A stretch of 64,000 nucleotides of DNA from NCBI RefSeq assembly GCF_004214895.1, contig NZ_CP035952.1, positions 3,296,501 through 3,360,500 on the forward strand, read 5' to 3'. A program made the position numbers and the translations under genes. The notes below the pieces were generated by a model. It had not been told where the DNA came from, did no database searches, and worked only from the letters and a program-made list of their open reading frames with translations. Source of the stretch: Pseudomonas tructae. GTDB lineage: Bacteria > Pseudomonadota > Gammaproteobacteria > Pseudomonadales > Pseudomonadaceae. How positions within the stretch are numbered: position 1 is the stretch's first letter; each line of letters opens with the position of its first letter. Below are positions 18,222 to 27,139 of the stretch, piece by piece.

Positions 18222-19574
18222 ATGGACGTGAGCGTATTTGGCACCGGCTATGTCGGTCTTGTGCAAGCTGCGGCCCTCGCAGACGTAGGCCACCGGGTTT
18301 TGTGCGTTGATGTCGATGCGCACAAGATCAGTCAACTGCGTCAGGGCGTACCGCCGATCAGCGAGCCCGGCCTGTCTGGCATGCTCGAAGAAAACATCAA
18401 GCAAGCGCGCCTGCTGTTCAGCACCCAGGCCAGCGACGCGGTTGCCCATGCCGAGCTGATTTTCATTGCCGTCGGCACCCCACCGGACGAGGACGGCTCG
18501 GCCGACCTCTCCCATGTGCTGGGCGTGACCCGGCAGATTGCCGAGCTGATGGACGCCGACCGCACCCTGATCATCAAGTCCACGGTACCGGTGGGCACCG
18601 CCGACAAGGTGGCGGCGCTGGCACGCGAAGAACTTGACCGCCTGGGCAAGGTCGCGCTCAAGGTCCGGGTGGTGTCCAACCCCGAGTTTCTCAAGGAAGG
18701 CAGCGCCCTGGCCGACTGCATGCGCCCGGACCGGATCATCGTCGGCACCCTGGATGCCCAGGCCCACGACCAGCTTGCCGAGCTCTATGCGCCGTTCTGC
18801 CGCAACCATGAAAAGCTCATGTTCATGGACAACCGCAGCGCCGAGCTGACCAAGTACGCCGCCAACGCCATGCTCGCCACGCGCATCAGCTTCATGAACG
18901 AACTGGCCAACCTTACCGAACACCTGGGCGCCGATATCGAAGCGGTGCGCAAGGGCATCGGCTCCGACCCGCGCATCGGCTACCACTTCATCTACCCCGG
19001 CTGCGGCTTTGGCGGCTCGTGCTTCCCCAAGGACCTGCGCGCCCTGCTGCACACCGCCGAACACAGCGGCATGCCGCTGCGTTTGCTGCAAAGCGTCAGC
19101 GAAGTCAACGACGCCCAGCGCCAGATCCTCTTCAACAAGCTCAAGCAGCGCCTGCCCGGCAGCCTGGCCGGCAAGTCCATCGCCCTCTGGGGCCTGGCCT
19201 TCAAGCCCAACACCGACGACATGCGCGAAGCGCCCAGCCGCTACCTGATGGAAGCGCTGTGGGCCGAAGGCGCCAAGGTCTGTGCCTTCGATCCGGAGGC
19301 CATGGCCGAGTGCCGGCGCCTCTACGGCTACCGCCAGGACCTGCAGCTATGCGCCACCCGCGACGACACCCTGGAAGACGCCGATGCCCTGGTGATCTGC
19401 ACCGAGTGGAAGAACTTTCGCGTGGTCGACTTCGCCTTGCTGGCCAAAAAACTGCGCAGCCGCCTGATCATTGACGGACGCAACCTGTACAACCCCGACC
19501 AGGTGGCAACCTTCGGCCTGAGCTACAGCGGCATCGGCCTGCGCCAGGTCCAGCCGGAGGACCCGGCGCCATGA
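18222..19574 (+). CDS. ugd: UDP-glucose 6-dehydrogenase
   Basis: A 450-residue enzyme that oxidises UDP-glucose to UDP-glucuronate with two NAD+. The NAD-binding motif is VFGTGYVGLVQAAALADVGH at the N-terminus. Substrate-binding VSNPEFLKEGSALADCMRPD-type sequence follows, and the catalytic cysteine C267 lies in CGFGGSCFPKDLRAL. The start giving MDVSVFGTGYVG puts the glycine-rich loop at its usual place. It is the first gene of the exopolysaccharide locus and overlaps the epimerase gene by 4 nt, so both act on the same precursor line. Confidence 0.95.
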   Translation: MDVSVFGTGYVGLVQAAALADVGHRVLCVDVDAHKISQLRQGVPPISEPGLSGMLEENIKQARLLFSTQASDAVAHAELIFIAVGTPPDEDGSADLSHVLGVTRQIAELMDADRTLIIKSTVPVGTADKVAALAREELDRLGKVALKVRVVSNPEFLKEGSALADCMRPDRIIVGTLDAQAHDQLAELYAPFCRNHEKLMFMDNRSAELTKYAANAMLATRISFMNELANLTEHLGADIEAVRKGIGSDPRIGYHFIYPGCGFGGSCFPKDLRALLHTAEHSGMPLRLLQSVSEVNDAQRQILFNKLKQRLPGSLAGKSIALWGLAFKPNTDDMREAPSRYLMEALWAEGAKVCAFDPEAMAECRRLYGYRQDLQLCATRDDTLEDADALVICTEWKNFRVVDFALLAKKLRSRLIIDGRNLYNPDQVATFGLSYSGIGLRQVQPEDPAP

Positions 19575-20641
19575 AGATCCTGGTCACCGGCGCCGCCGGA
19601 TTCATCGGTGCTCACTGCAGCTTGCGCCTGTTGCGCGAGGGCCACCAGGTGATTGGCCTGGACAACTTCAATAGCTATTACGACCCGGCGCTCAAAGAAG
19701 CGCGGGTACGCTGGATAGAAGCTGAAGGCGGTCCGCTCACCCTGTACCGCCTGGACCTGAACGATGCCGCCGGCATGGCCGAGCTGTTCGCCAGCGAGCA
19801 GCCCGAGGTGGTGATCCACCTGGCTGCGCAAGCCGGGGTGCGCTACTCGCTGGAGAACCCGCGGGCCTATATCGACAGCAACCTCAGCGGCTTTTTGAAC
19901 ATTCTCGAAGGCTGCCGTCGCCACCCGGTGCAGCACCTGCTGTATGCCTCGTCGAGCTCGGTGTACGGCGCTAACCAGCACACCCCGTACCGGGTCGAGG
20001 ACGCTGTCGACCACCCGCTGTCGCTGTACGCCGCCACCAAAAAAGCCAACGAGGCCATGGCCCACAGCTACAGCCACCTGTTCGGCATCCCCGCCAGCGG
20101 CCTGCGCTTTTTCACCGTGTACGGCCCCTGGGGCCGCCCGGACATGTCGCCGATCCAGTTCGCCCGGGCCATCGCCGAGGGCCGGCCGATCCAGCTGTTC
20201 AACTACGGCCAGCACCAGCGCGACTTCACCTACATCGACGACATCGTCGAAAGCCTGGTCCGGCTGATCCCCCTGGCGCCCAAGGCCAACTCCGAGTGGG
20301 ACCGGGCCCATCCGGACGCCGCCAGCAGCCATGCTCCCTGGCGGCTGTTCAACATCGGCGGCCAGCGCCCGGTGGAGCTTACCGATTACGTTGCACTGCT
20401 GGAAAAACACCTCCAGCGCAAAGCCCAGATCGAGCTGCTGCCATTGCAACCGGGCGATGTGCTGGCCACCTGTGCCGATGCCAGCGCGCTGGAGCAGGTC
20501 ACCGGCTTCACCCCCCAGGTTTCACTGGATGAAGGGCTCAGGCGGTTTATTGCCTGGTTTCATCAGTACTACCCGCAACTTGACCGGGACGCGGTGCGGG
20601 TCAACGGGCACATGCCCGCGCCTCAACGGAGAACGGTATGA
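19571..20641 (+). CDS. NAD-dependent epimerase, probable UDP-glucuronate 4-epimerase
   Basis: A 356-residue short-chain epimerase/dehydratase-fold protein. It has the N-terminal TGAAGFIGAHCSLRLLREGH, the Ser-containing ASSSSVYGANQ, and the catalytic pair in SLYAATKKANE (YxxxK). Phrases such as VYGPWGRPDMSPIQFARAI and FTYIDDIVE are typical of UDP-GlcA 4-epimerases that give UDP-GalA. Its ATGA overlap with ugd, which makes UDP-GlcA, supports this substrate. The locus therefore likely puts galacturonate and/or glucuronate into the polymer. Confidence 0.9.
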   Translation: MKILVTGAAGFIGAHCSLRLLREGHQVIGLDNFNSYYDPALKEARVRWIEAEGGPLTLYRLDLNDAAGMAELFASEQPEVVIHLAAQAGVRYSLENPRAYIDSNLSGFLNILEGCRRHPVQHLLYASSSSVYGANQHTPYRVEDAVDHPLSLYAATKKANEAMAHSYSHLFGIPASGLRFFTVYGPWGRPDMSPIQFARAIAEGRPIQLFNYGQHQRDFTYIDDIVESLVRLIPLAPKANSEWDRAHPDAASSHAPWRLFNIGGQRPVELTDYVALLEKHLQRKAQIELLPLQPGDVLATCADASALEQVTGFTPQVSLDEGLRRFIAWFHQYYPQLDRDAVRVNGHMPAPQRRTV

Positions 20642-21384
20642 CAGGACAACCTAAAAGTGCGCAACTGCAGGCACTGTACCAAGACAAGCGCATGGACCCC
20701 GCGCATCGCCAGCGCATCGACGCGGCGATTCACATGCAAGGCCGTGGCTGGCTGACCGGTCGCGCCGGCGGGCGGCCCTGGACCCTCTCGCGCACCAACC
20801 GGGCGGTGGCCTGTTTCGGCGCCCTGTGCATCCTGGTGATCATTGCCCCGCTGCTGCTGGGCATCGCCGCAGTGGTCAAGTTCAGCAGCCCGGGCCCGGT
20901 GTTCTTCGTGCAAAAACGCACCGGTTACCGCGGCCGCGCCTTTGGCATGTACAAGTTCCGCACCATGGTTGCCAACGCCGAGGCCTTGAAGGAGTCGGTG
21001 CGCCACCTGAACAAACACGGCGCCGATGCCATCGATTTCAAGATCGACAAAGACCCGCGCGTCACCCCGATCGGCCACTGGCTGCGGCGCAGCAGCCTGG
21101 ACGAGTTACCCAACCTGTTCAACGTGGTGCTCGGCGACATGCGCCTGGTCGGTCCTCGCCCCACCTCGTTCAACGCTTACCGCTACAAGGACAACCACCT
21201 CGCCCGCCTGAGCATCTACCCCGGCATGACCGGCCTGTGGCAGATCTCCGGACGCAGCGACATAGACTTCGACCAGCGAGTCGAACTGGACCTGAGCTAC
21301 ATCAACGAACAGAGCTTGTTGCTGGATCTGAAGATCCTCTTCAAGACTCCCTTCAAAGTCTTCAGCGGCCACGGAGCAAGTTGA
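20638..21384 (+). CDS. Initiating sugar-phosphate transferase (polyprenyl-phosphate glycosyl-1-phosphate transferase, short form)
   Basis: A 248-residue enzyme that starts repeat-unit synthesis by moving a sugar-1-phosphate from UDP-sugar to undecaprenyl phosphate at the inner membrane. One membrane-inserted helix covers about residues 58-80. The catalytic domain shows KFSSPGPVFFVQKRTGYRG, FGMYKFRTM, DPRVTPIGHWLRRSSLDELP-type sequence, and GDMRLVGPRP. It lacks the extra N-terminal TM block of long WbaP/WcaJ enzymes. It overlaps the epimerase stop by 4 nt and directly abuts the kinase-like gene. Confidence 0.92.
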   Translation: MTGQPKSAQLQALYQDKRMDPAHRQRIDAAIHMQGRGWLTGRAGGRPWTLSRTNRAVACFGALCILVIIAPLLLGIAAVVKFSSPGPVFFVQKRTGYRGRAFGMYKFRTMVANAEALKESVRHLNKHGADAIDFKIDKDPRVTPIGHWLRRSSLDELPNLFNVVLGDMRLVGPRPTSFNAYRYKDNHLARLSIYPGMTGLWQISGRSDIDFDQRVELDLSYINEQSLLLDLKILFKTPFKVFSGHGAS

Positions 21385-22032
21385 ATGGACGGTTCTACTT
21401 CAAGAAGTCTGACCATCGCCACCCCGAGCGAAACCAACCTTACGTCCACGGTACTCGACGAGGAACAGCGTGTGCTGTTGCTGACCGCCGCCAACACCGG
21501 CAGCGGCACCAGCACCAGCGCCCTGGCCTTCGCCAGCCAGTTGGCGTTGATGAGCGGCGGCCCGGTCCTGTTGGTGGACAGCAGCCCCAGCGGCAACAAC
21601 CTCAGCCAGCAACTGAGCCTGCACAAGCTGCGCGGCTTCAGCGACCTGATGTTCGACCAGGACACCCCGCCGCTGATGCAGGACTGCATCGTGCGCCTGT
21701 CCGACCAGCCGTTCGACGTGCTGCCGGCCGGCACCTACAAACGCGGCAAGCAGCGCCTCAACCCCGACCTGCTGCGGGTACTGCTCAAGCACATGAGCGA
21801 CCACTACCGTTTTGTGGTGGTCGATGGCGAAGCCGTTTACGCCAGCGCCGACAGCCTGATCATCAGCCCCCTGGTCGACGGTGTGATCCTGGTGGTGCGC
21901 GCCGAGGAAACCCGCTGGGAAGTGGCCCAGGCCGCCAAGCAGCGCCTGGACCAGGCCGGGGCAAAGGTGATCGGCAGCGTGTTCAACAAGCGCAAGTACT
22001 ACATGCCCAAGTGGCTGTACAACAACCTTTAG
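21385..22032 (+). CDS. BY-kinase/ParA-like P-loop protein with degenerate Walker A
   Basis: A 215-residue protein of the CpsD/Wzc-kinase type that normally phosphorylates its own tyrosines and controls polymer length through the Wzc-like protein. The Walker A' (PVLLVDSSPSGNN) and Walker B-like (FVVVDGEAVY) strands are present. The Walker A reads NTGSGTSTSA (residues 38-46), where the invariant lysine is Thr42. The usual tyrosine cluster is reduced to YYMPKWLYNNL at the C-terminus. It may bind the chain-length protein without normal ATP hydrolysis (inference). It starts one base after the transferase stop and is 22 nt ahead of the OPX gene. Confidence 0.82.
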   Translation: MDGSTSRSLTIATPSETNLTSTVLDEEQRVLLLTAANTGSGTSTSALAFASQLALMSGGPVLLVDSSPSGNNLSQQLSLHKLRGFSDLMFDQDTPPLMQDCIVRLSDQPFDVLPAGTYKRGKQRLNPDLLRVLLKHMSDHYRFVVVDGEAVYASADSLIISPLVDGVILVVRAEETRWEVAQAAKQRLDQAGAKVIGSVFNKRKYYMPKWLYNNL

Positions 22033-22054
22033 GCCAGCAGCCCAGGAGCCTCAC

Positions 22055-23077
22055 ATGAAATACACGACGTTCGCGCTGTGCCTGCTGACCCTGGCCGGCT
22101 GCGCCAATCAGGACACCCGGCAGATGCCGGTGCAGATCATGACCGCCAACCCCGCCAACGCCCAGGATGCCGAGCTGCCGCGCAGCGAGCAGGTGCTGCG
22201 CCCGCAGGACGTGCTCGATGTGATCTTCCATATCAGCACCAGCGGCTCAGCGTCGTACCGTATCCAATCCGGCGACACCGTGGGCCTGGCCTTCCCGGCC
22301 GCCAGTTCGCTCAATGGCAACCAATTGGTGCTGCCCGACGGCACCATCGAACTGCCGCGGGCCAACACCTCGGTGAACGTCGCCGGGCAAACCCCGGACG
22401 AGGCTCGCCGCACCATCCAGCAGGCCTACCGCAACAAGCGCCTGTTCCAGCCGGGGCGCGACAACGTCACCGTGCAGGTGATCAGCCCGCTGACCAACGA
22501 GCAGAACCTCAAGAGCGCCCTCAACCACCCGGCCACCGGCATGAGCCGCGAAATCACCGTGGGCAGTGACGGCCAGGCCAGCTTCCCGGAAATCGGCACC
22601 GTGCCGTTGCAAGGCATGACCGTGACCCAGTTGCAGACCTACCTGAACAAACGCTACGCCGACCTGCCGGGGCGGATGACTGTGGACGTGATGCTCAAGT
22701 CCACTGCAGTCAACGAGATCTACGTGCTCGGTGAAGTCGGCCAGCCCGGCGCCTACCCGATCCGCCGGCCGGTGTCGGTGCTCGAAGCCCTGACCCTGGC
22801 CCGTGGCCCGAACGTCAAGGCGCGGCTCGACTCGGTGGTGATCATGCGGCGCAACGGCAACCAGGTCCAGGCGGTGCCCTACAACGTCGACGACGCCCTG
22901 GATGCCAGCGCCGCGCAAGTCGCCTACCTGCAACCGGACGACATGCTCTACGTGCCCAAGACCAAGCTTGCCAGCGCCGGCGACCTGGCCCGGCAACTGG
23001 CTGACGTGGTGCTGTTCCAGGGGGTCGGTTTCAGCTTCGGTTATCGCGTTGACAACAAAGACAGCGACAACAACTAA
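22055..23077 (+). CDS. Outer-membrane polysaccharide export lipoprotein (OPX, Wza-like)
   Basis: A 340-residue export protein. The signal peptide ends in the lipobox LAGC followed by ANQD (C16 lipidated). The poly-export domain begins near VLRPQDVLDVIFHIS and is followed by SLBB-type segments (EIYVLGEVGQPGAYPIRRP, VSVLEALTLARGP). It would form the outer-membrane channel for the polymer and dock on the periplasmic part of the chain-length protein encoded next. A tandem-looking pair of DVLDVIF/SGDTVGLAF sequences near residues 50-80 suggests two poly-export beta units. Confidence 0.93.
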   Translation: MKYTTFALCLLTLAGCANQDTRQMPVQIMTANPANAQDAELPRSEQVLRPQDVLDVIFHISTSGSASYRIQSGDTVGLAFPAASSLNGNQLVLPDGTIELPRANTSVNVAGQTPDEARRTIQQAYRNKRLFQPGRDNVTVQVISPLTNEQNLKSALNHPATGMSREITVGSDGQASFPEIGTVPLQGMTVTQLQTYLNKRYADLPGRMTVDVMLKSTAVNEIYVLGEVGQPGAYPIRRPVSVLEALTLARGPNVKARLDSVVIMRRNGNQVQAVPYNVDDALDASAAQVAYLQPDDMLYVPKTKLASAGDLARQLADVVLFQGVGFSFGYRVDNKDSDNN

Positions 23078-23097
23078 TTCCAGGCGGGTATCCGAGC

Positions 23098-24687
23098 ATG
23101 ACTACAAAAGAAAACTACCTGCATGAATTCTTCAGGATCTTCTTTGCCAACCGCCAGTTGGTCAAACGGGTGTTCCTGGTCTTCGCAGTGATTGCCTTGC
23201 TGTTACCCCTGGTGCTCAAGCAGAGTTTCGACATCACCGCCGAGGTGATCGTGCAGTCGAAGAAACTCTCCCAGAGCGATACCAACACCACCCTGGCCCA
23301 GGAGACCGACAAGTTCATCCCGCCGTCGCTGGCCGACATGGAGACCGAGAGCAATATCCTGCGCTCGCCCACGCTGATTCGCGAAACCATCAGCCAGCTG
23401 CGCACCGAAGGCCAGTACGAGGTGCCGCCCAGCCTGATGCAACGCCTGGTCACCGGGCCCCTGCGCACGATGATCATCAACCCGCTGCGCGAGCAGGTGA
23501 TCAACCCCGTGCGCACCTTGTTCGGCCTTGAGGTCGACCCGGTGCGCGACACCCAGCTCGATGCACTGACCGACGACGCCATCAAGGACCTGAAGGTCGA
23601 GACCCTGCCCGGCTCCAACGTGGTCTCGGTGACCTACAGCTTCCCTGACCCGAAACTGGGCACCCTGTTCGTCAGCCGCCTGCTCGACAACTACCTGCGC
23701 AACCGCCAGAGCCTGCAATCCAACGAGCTGCCCGAGCAGTTCTACGAGCAGAAGAAAATGCAGTACCAGGTGCGCATGGATGACCTGGAAGGCAAGCGCC
23801 TGGGCATGCTCGAAAGCATCGGCTCCTCGGACCCCAAGGAAGAAATCACCTTCCGCCTCAACGCCATCAACACCGAGGAGCAGGCGCTCAATCAGTACCG
23901 CGACCGCCTGCTGCAAAGCCAGCAATGGCTGGACTACCTGAAAACCAGCCTGGCGGCGGCAAGCAACGCCAACATGCGCGATTTCGCCTTCCCCTACACC
24001 TTCACCACCACGGTCGACAACGTGGCGTTCGAAGACCGCGAGATCAAGCAGCTCGGTGAACAGCTGACCACCCTGGTGCTGACCTACGTCAGCGACCTGG
24101 CGGTGTTCCAGCCGGGCAGCGAGCAGATGCTGCTGCAGCGTGAACAGATCGCCAAGACCCGCCAACAGTTCCTCAAGATCGTCGCCAACCGTATCAAGGA
24201 GCGCGAGAAAGACCTGGCCGTGGTGCAGGGCGTGATCGCCCAGAAAACCCAGCGCATCGCCGACTTCAAAGGCCGCGTGCACCAGTTGCAGCAAACCCAG
24301 AGCAAGGCGCGCCAGCTCGACACCGAGATCGACGCCCTGCACAAGGCCTACTTCACCTACACCCAGCGCTACGAAGAATCGCGCGGCGCCGACCTGCTGG
24401 CCGGGCTGTCCAATGCACGGATCCTCAGCGCGCCCTACGAGCCGGCCGAGGCGGCGTTTCCCAAGCCGCTGCTGATCGTGCCGTTCGGCATGCTCACCGG
24501 CTTGCTTCTCGCAATTGCCCTGGTCTACGTCAAAGAGTTCTTCGACCGGCGCTTCAAGCACCCGGCGCAGATCACCCATCAGCTCGACCTGCCGGTGCTG
24601 CTGGTGATCAACGACCTGACCCCGGAAACCCCCAACCCTTACAAGGGCTGGTCGCTGCCGCGGCTGGTGCACTGGGTGCGCAATTGA
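23098..24687 (+). CDS. Polysaccharide co-polymerase / chain-length determinant (Wzz/GumC-like)
   Basis: A 529-residue inner-membrane protein. TM1 is at about residues 25-45 (VFLVFAVIALLLPLVL). A long periplasmic coiled-coil part follows (about 150-420, rich in Glu, Gln and Arg). The proline-rich TM2 is AAFPKPLLIVPFGMLTGLLL near residue 465. It stops about 45 residues after TM2, so it has no fused kinase domain; the separate P-loop protein encoded upstream takes that place. It sets polymer length and bridges to the OPX channel. Its stop overlaps the next start as TTGA. Confidence 0.92.
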   Translation: MTTKENYLHEFFRIFFANRQLVKRVFLVFAVIALLLPLVLKQSFDITAEVIVQSKKLSQSDTNTTLAQETDKFIPPSLADMETESNILRSPTLIRETISQLRTEGQYEVPPSLMQRLVTGPLRTMIINPLREQVINPVRTLFGLEVDPVRDTQLDALTDDAIKDLKVETLPGSNVVSVTYSFPDPKLGTLFVSRLLDNYLRNRQSLQSNELPEQFYEQKKMQYQVRMDDLEGKRLGMLESIGSSDPKEEITFRLNAINTEEQALNQYRDRLLQSQQWLDYLKTSLAAASNANMRDFAFPYTFTTTVDNVAFEDREIKQLGEQLTTLVLTYVSDLAVFQPGSEQMLLQREQIAKTRQQFLKIVANRIKEREKDLAVVQGVIAQKTQRIADFKGRVHQLQQTQSKARQLDTEIDALHKAYFTYTQRYEESRGADLLAGLSNARILSAPYEPAEAAFPKPLLIVPFGMLTGLLLAIALVYVKEFFDRRFKHPAQITHQLDLPVLLVINDLTPETPNPYKGWSLPRLVHWVRN

Positions 24688-25772
24688 ACGCAACCCAGAG
24701 CCCGCCACGGCCGATCCTGCACCTGCTCAGCAGTGGCGGCTTCTACGGCGCCGAGCGGATGCTGCTGGACCACTGCCAGGCCACGCCGGGGCAGCACCTG
24801 GTGCTGTTCCTCGGCGCCCCGCAGCCGCTGCTGGCGCGCTTTCGCGCCGCTGGCGTGGCGTGTGAAAGCTGCGACAGCGTCGGCGAGCTGCTGGGCCAGC
24901 TGCGCAAGCACCACGACCAGCAGCCGCTGATCAACAGCCACAACTTCAAGGGACTGGTGTTGGGCTGGCTGGGCGCCCGCCTGTGGCGCCTGCCGATGGT
25001 CGCCACCCAGCACGGCTTTACCCCCAGCAGCCGCAAACAGCGGCTGTACACCTGGATCAGCCTGCAACTGTGCCGCACCGGCACCATCGAACGGGTCGTC
25101 TGCGTGGCCGAGAGCATCAAGCGCATTCACCGCCAGGCCGGGGTCGTCGAGCACAAGTTGCAGGTGATCCCCAACGGTTTGCCGGAGGCCGACGCCCTGC
25201 CTGCGCGCCCGCATGGCGATGGCCGCTGGCTGGCCGGTTATGTTGGGCGTTTAAGCAGTGAGAAAGGCCCGGACCTGTTTCTCGATACCTTGATCCCGCT
25301 GTGCCAGCGTCATCCCCAGCTCGACGCGGTGATGCTCGGCGAAGGCCCGGAACGCGACGCGCTGCAAGCGCGCATCGATGCCGCCGGCCTGACACAGCGC
25401 ATTCGCCTGCCCGGTTTTCAAGCCGACATGCGTACGTGGATGGCGCGCCTGGATGCGCTGGTGATCAGCTCGCGCACCGAGGGTACGCCGATGATCCTGC
25501 TCGAAGCCATGCAAGATGGCGTACCGGTGGTGGCCTTTGCCGTCGGCGGTATTCCGGATGTGATCGAACACGGACGCAGTGGCCTGCTGGCCCAACCCCT
25601 GGCGGTGGCTGAGCTGGCCGCGCAGCTCGAAGCACTGATGCTCGACCCGGCCCAGGCCGCCGAGCTGATCACCCAGGCCCGGCGCACCCAACGCGAACGT
25701 TATCACCTGCCGACGCTGGCACAACGCTGGGCCCGGGTCTACCTGGGCGCGGCCAAGGAGACCTGCGCATGA
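24684..25772 (+). CDS. Glycosyltransferase family 4
   Basis: A 362-residue GT-B retaining glycosyltransferase. The N-terminal domain begins ILHLLSSGGFYGAERMLLDH. The C-terminal GT4 domain has GYVGRLSSEKGPDLFLDTL, VMLGEGPERDALQ, LPGFQADMRTWMARLDALVI-type sequence, and the donor-site motif SRTEGTPMILLEAMQDGVPV. The start is a TTG that overlaps the previous stop; no ATG or GTG lies early enough to keep the acceptor-binding loop, so translation is probably coupled. It adds a sugar to the lipid-linked repeat unit on the cytoplasmic side. It overlaps the polymerase gene by 4 nt. Confidence 0.92.
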   Translation: MNATQSPPRPILHLLSSGGFYGAERMLLDHCQATPGQHLVLFLGAPQPLLARFRAAGVACESCDSVGELLGQLRKHHDQQPLINSHNFKGLVLGWLGARLWRLPMVATQHGFTPSSRKQRLYTWISLQLCRTGTIERVVCVAESIKRIHRQAGVVEHKLQVIPNGLPEADALPARPHGDGRWLAGYVGRLSSEKGPDLFLDTLIPLCQRHPQLDAVMLGEGPERDALQARIDAAGLTQRIRLPGFQADMRTWMARLDALVISSRTEGTPMILLEAMQDGVPVVAFAVGGIPDVIEHGRSGLLAQPLAVAELAAQLEALMLDPAQAAELITQARRTQRERYHLPTLAQRWARVYLGAAKETCA

Positions 25773-27139
25773 TCATTCCCCTGTCGCTGATTGGCCTGGT
25801 GGCGCTGCTCAGCCTGGCCCTGCTGGCCAGCCCCTACCCGTTCCTGGCCCCCGGCGCGGTGATCGGCCTGGCCGGCCTGCTGGCCCTGTACAAGCGCCCG
25901 GCCTGGGGGCTGATGGCGATCATCACCCTGGTGCCGCTCGAAGGCCTGTTCAAAGACAGCGAACTGACCGCAACCAAACTGATCGGTGCGGCCCTGGCCC
26001 TGGTACTGCTGCTGCAACTGGCGGTCAAGCAACTGCCCGGCGAGCGCCTGCGCAGTTCGATGTGGCCGCTGCTGCTGGGCTTTCTGGCCCTGTACCTGCT
26101 GAGCTTTCTGGCCAGCGACAGCAGCGAGATGTCGCTGGGGCATTTTCGTGAACTGGCGGTGGGCCTGCTGCTGTTCGGCATCACCCTGTTGATCGGCCGC
26201 GAGCTCGACCTGCCGATGATGTGCCGGCTGGTGACCCTGAGCGTCAGCCTGACCTGCATCATGGCCATGCTCTCGACCAAGTACCAGGACGAGGGCCGCG
26301 CCGCCGGCCTGCTGGAAGACCCCAACGTATTTGCCATGCTCATCGCCATCGCCGTGCCAATGGCGCTGTGGCTGGTGTTCAACAGCCCCAAGCGGGCCTA
26401 CAAGCTGTTCTGGATTGCCTGCTGCATCCTGTTGCTGGCGGGCATGACCAAGACCAACTCGCGTTCGGGCCTGGTGGTACTGCTGATCAGCCTGGGCATC
26501 GTATTGGTGCACTACCGCACCCAGGTCGCCCACCTGCGCCCGCGGCACCTGGGCTTTGCCATGCTGGGTTTGGCGATCCTGCTGCCAACCCTGGTCGCGC
26601 TGATGCCGGAAAGCTACGTGGCGCGCATCCAGTCCCTGGCGCTGCTCAAGTCCGGGGTCAACGCCTTCAAGGACGACTCCCTGGGCCGGCGTTCCTCGTA
26701 CATTGTGGTGGGCAGCAAGATGATCCGCGAGCACCCGGTGCTCGGCACCGGCCCCGGCACCTTCCCCCTGCACTACGCCACCACCGGCTACGCCAAGGCG
26801 TTTTCAGCCAACCGCAAGGTCGGCGACCTCTACCGCCGTGCACACAACACCTACCTGGAAATCTTCAGCGAAGTCGGCATACCGGCCGGCATCCTGTTCG
26901 TCAGCCTGGTGCTGCTGGCCCTGTACAACGTCTGGTACGCCCGGCGCCTGTGGTTGCAACAGGGTAATCAGCAGCAAGCCGACCTGCTCACCCACCTGTG
27001 CATGAGCATGCTCGCCATCAGCCTGTTCCTGATGTTCTTGAGTGCGCCCAACCACAAATACCTGTGGATCATGCTGGCGCTGTCCAGCGTGTTGCGCCTT
27101 AAAGCCGAACAGGCACGCCTTGCGCAGGTGAAAGCATGA
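25769..27139 (+). CDS. O-antigen ligase/Wzy-type polysaccharide polymerase
   Basis: A 456-residue polytopic membrane protein with about 11-12 hydrophobic helices and one long periplasmic loop (about residues 290-375). This is the architecture of Wzy polymerases and WaaL-type ligases. Family-like pieces are TNSRSGLVVLLISLGIVLV and the loop residues GTGPGTFPLHYATTGYAK and YRRAHNTYLEIFSEVG (the HN-x-YLE motif). Inside an export locus with a Wzx flippase, a polymerase role is more likely than LPS ligation. It overlaps both neighbouring genes by 4 nt. Confidence 0.88.
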   Translation: MIIPLSLIGLVALLSLALLASPYPFLAPGAVIGLAGLLALYKRPAWGLMAIITLVPLEGLFKDSELTATKLIGAALALVLLLQLAVKQLPGERLRSSMWPLLLGFLALYLLSFLASDSSEMSLGHFRELAVGLLLFGITLLIGRELDLPMMCRLVTLSVSLTCIMAMLSTKYQDEGRAAGLLEDPNVFAMLIAIAVPMALWLVFNSPKRAYKLFWIACCILLLAGMTKTNSRSGLVVLLISLGIVLVHYRTQVAHLRPRHLGFAMLGLAILLPTLVALMPESYVARIQSLALLKSGVNAFKDDSLGRRSSYIVVGSKMIREHPVLGTGPGTFPLHYATTGYAKAFSANRKVGDLYRRAHNTYLEIFSEVGIPAGILFVSLVLLALYNVWYARRLWLQQGNQQQADLLTHLCMSMLAISLFLMFLSAPNHKYLWIMLALSSVLRLKAEQARLAQVKA

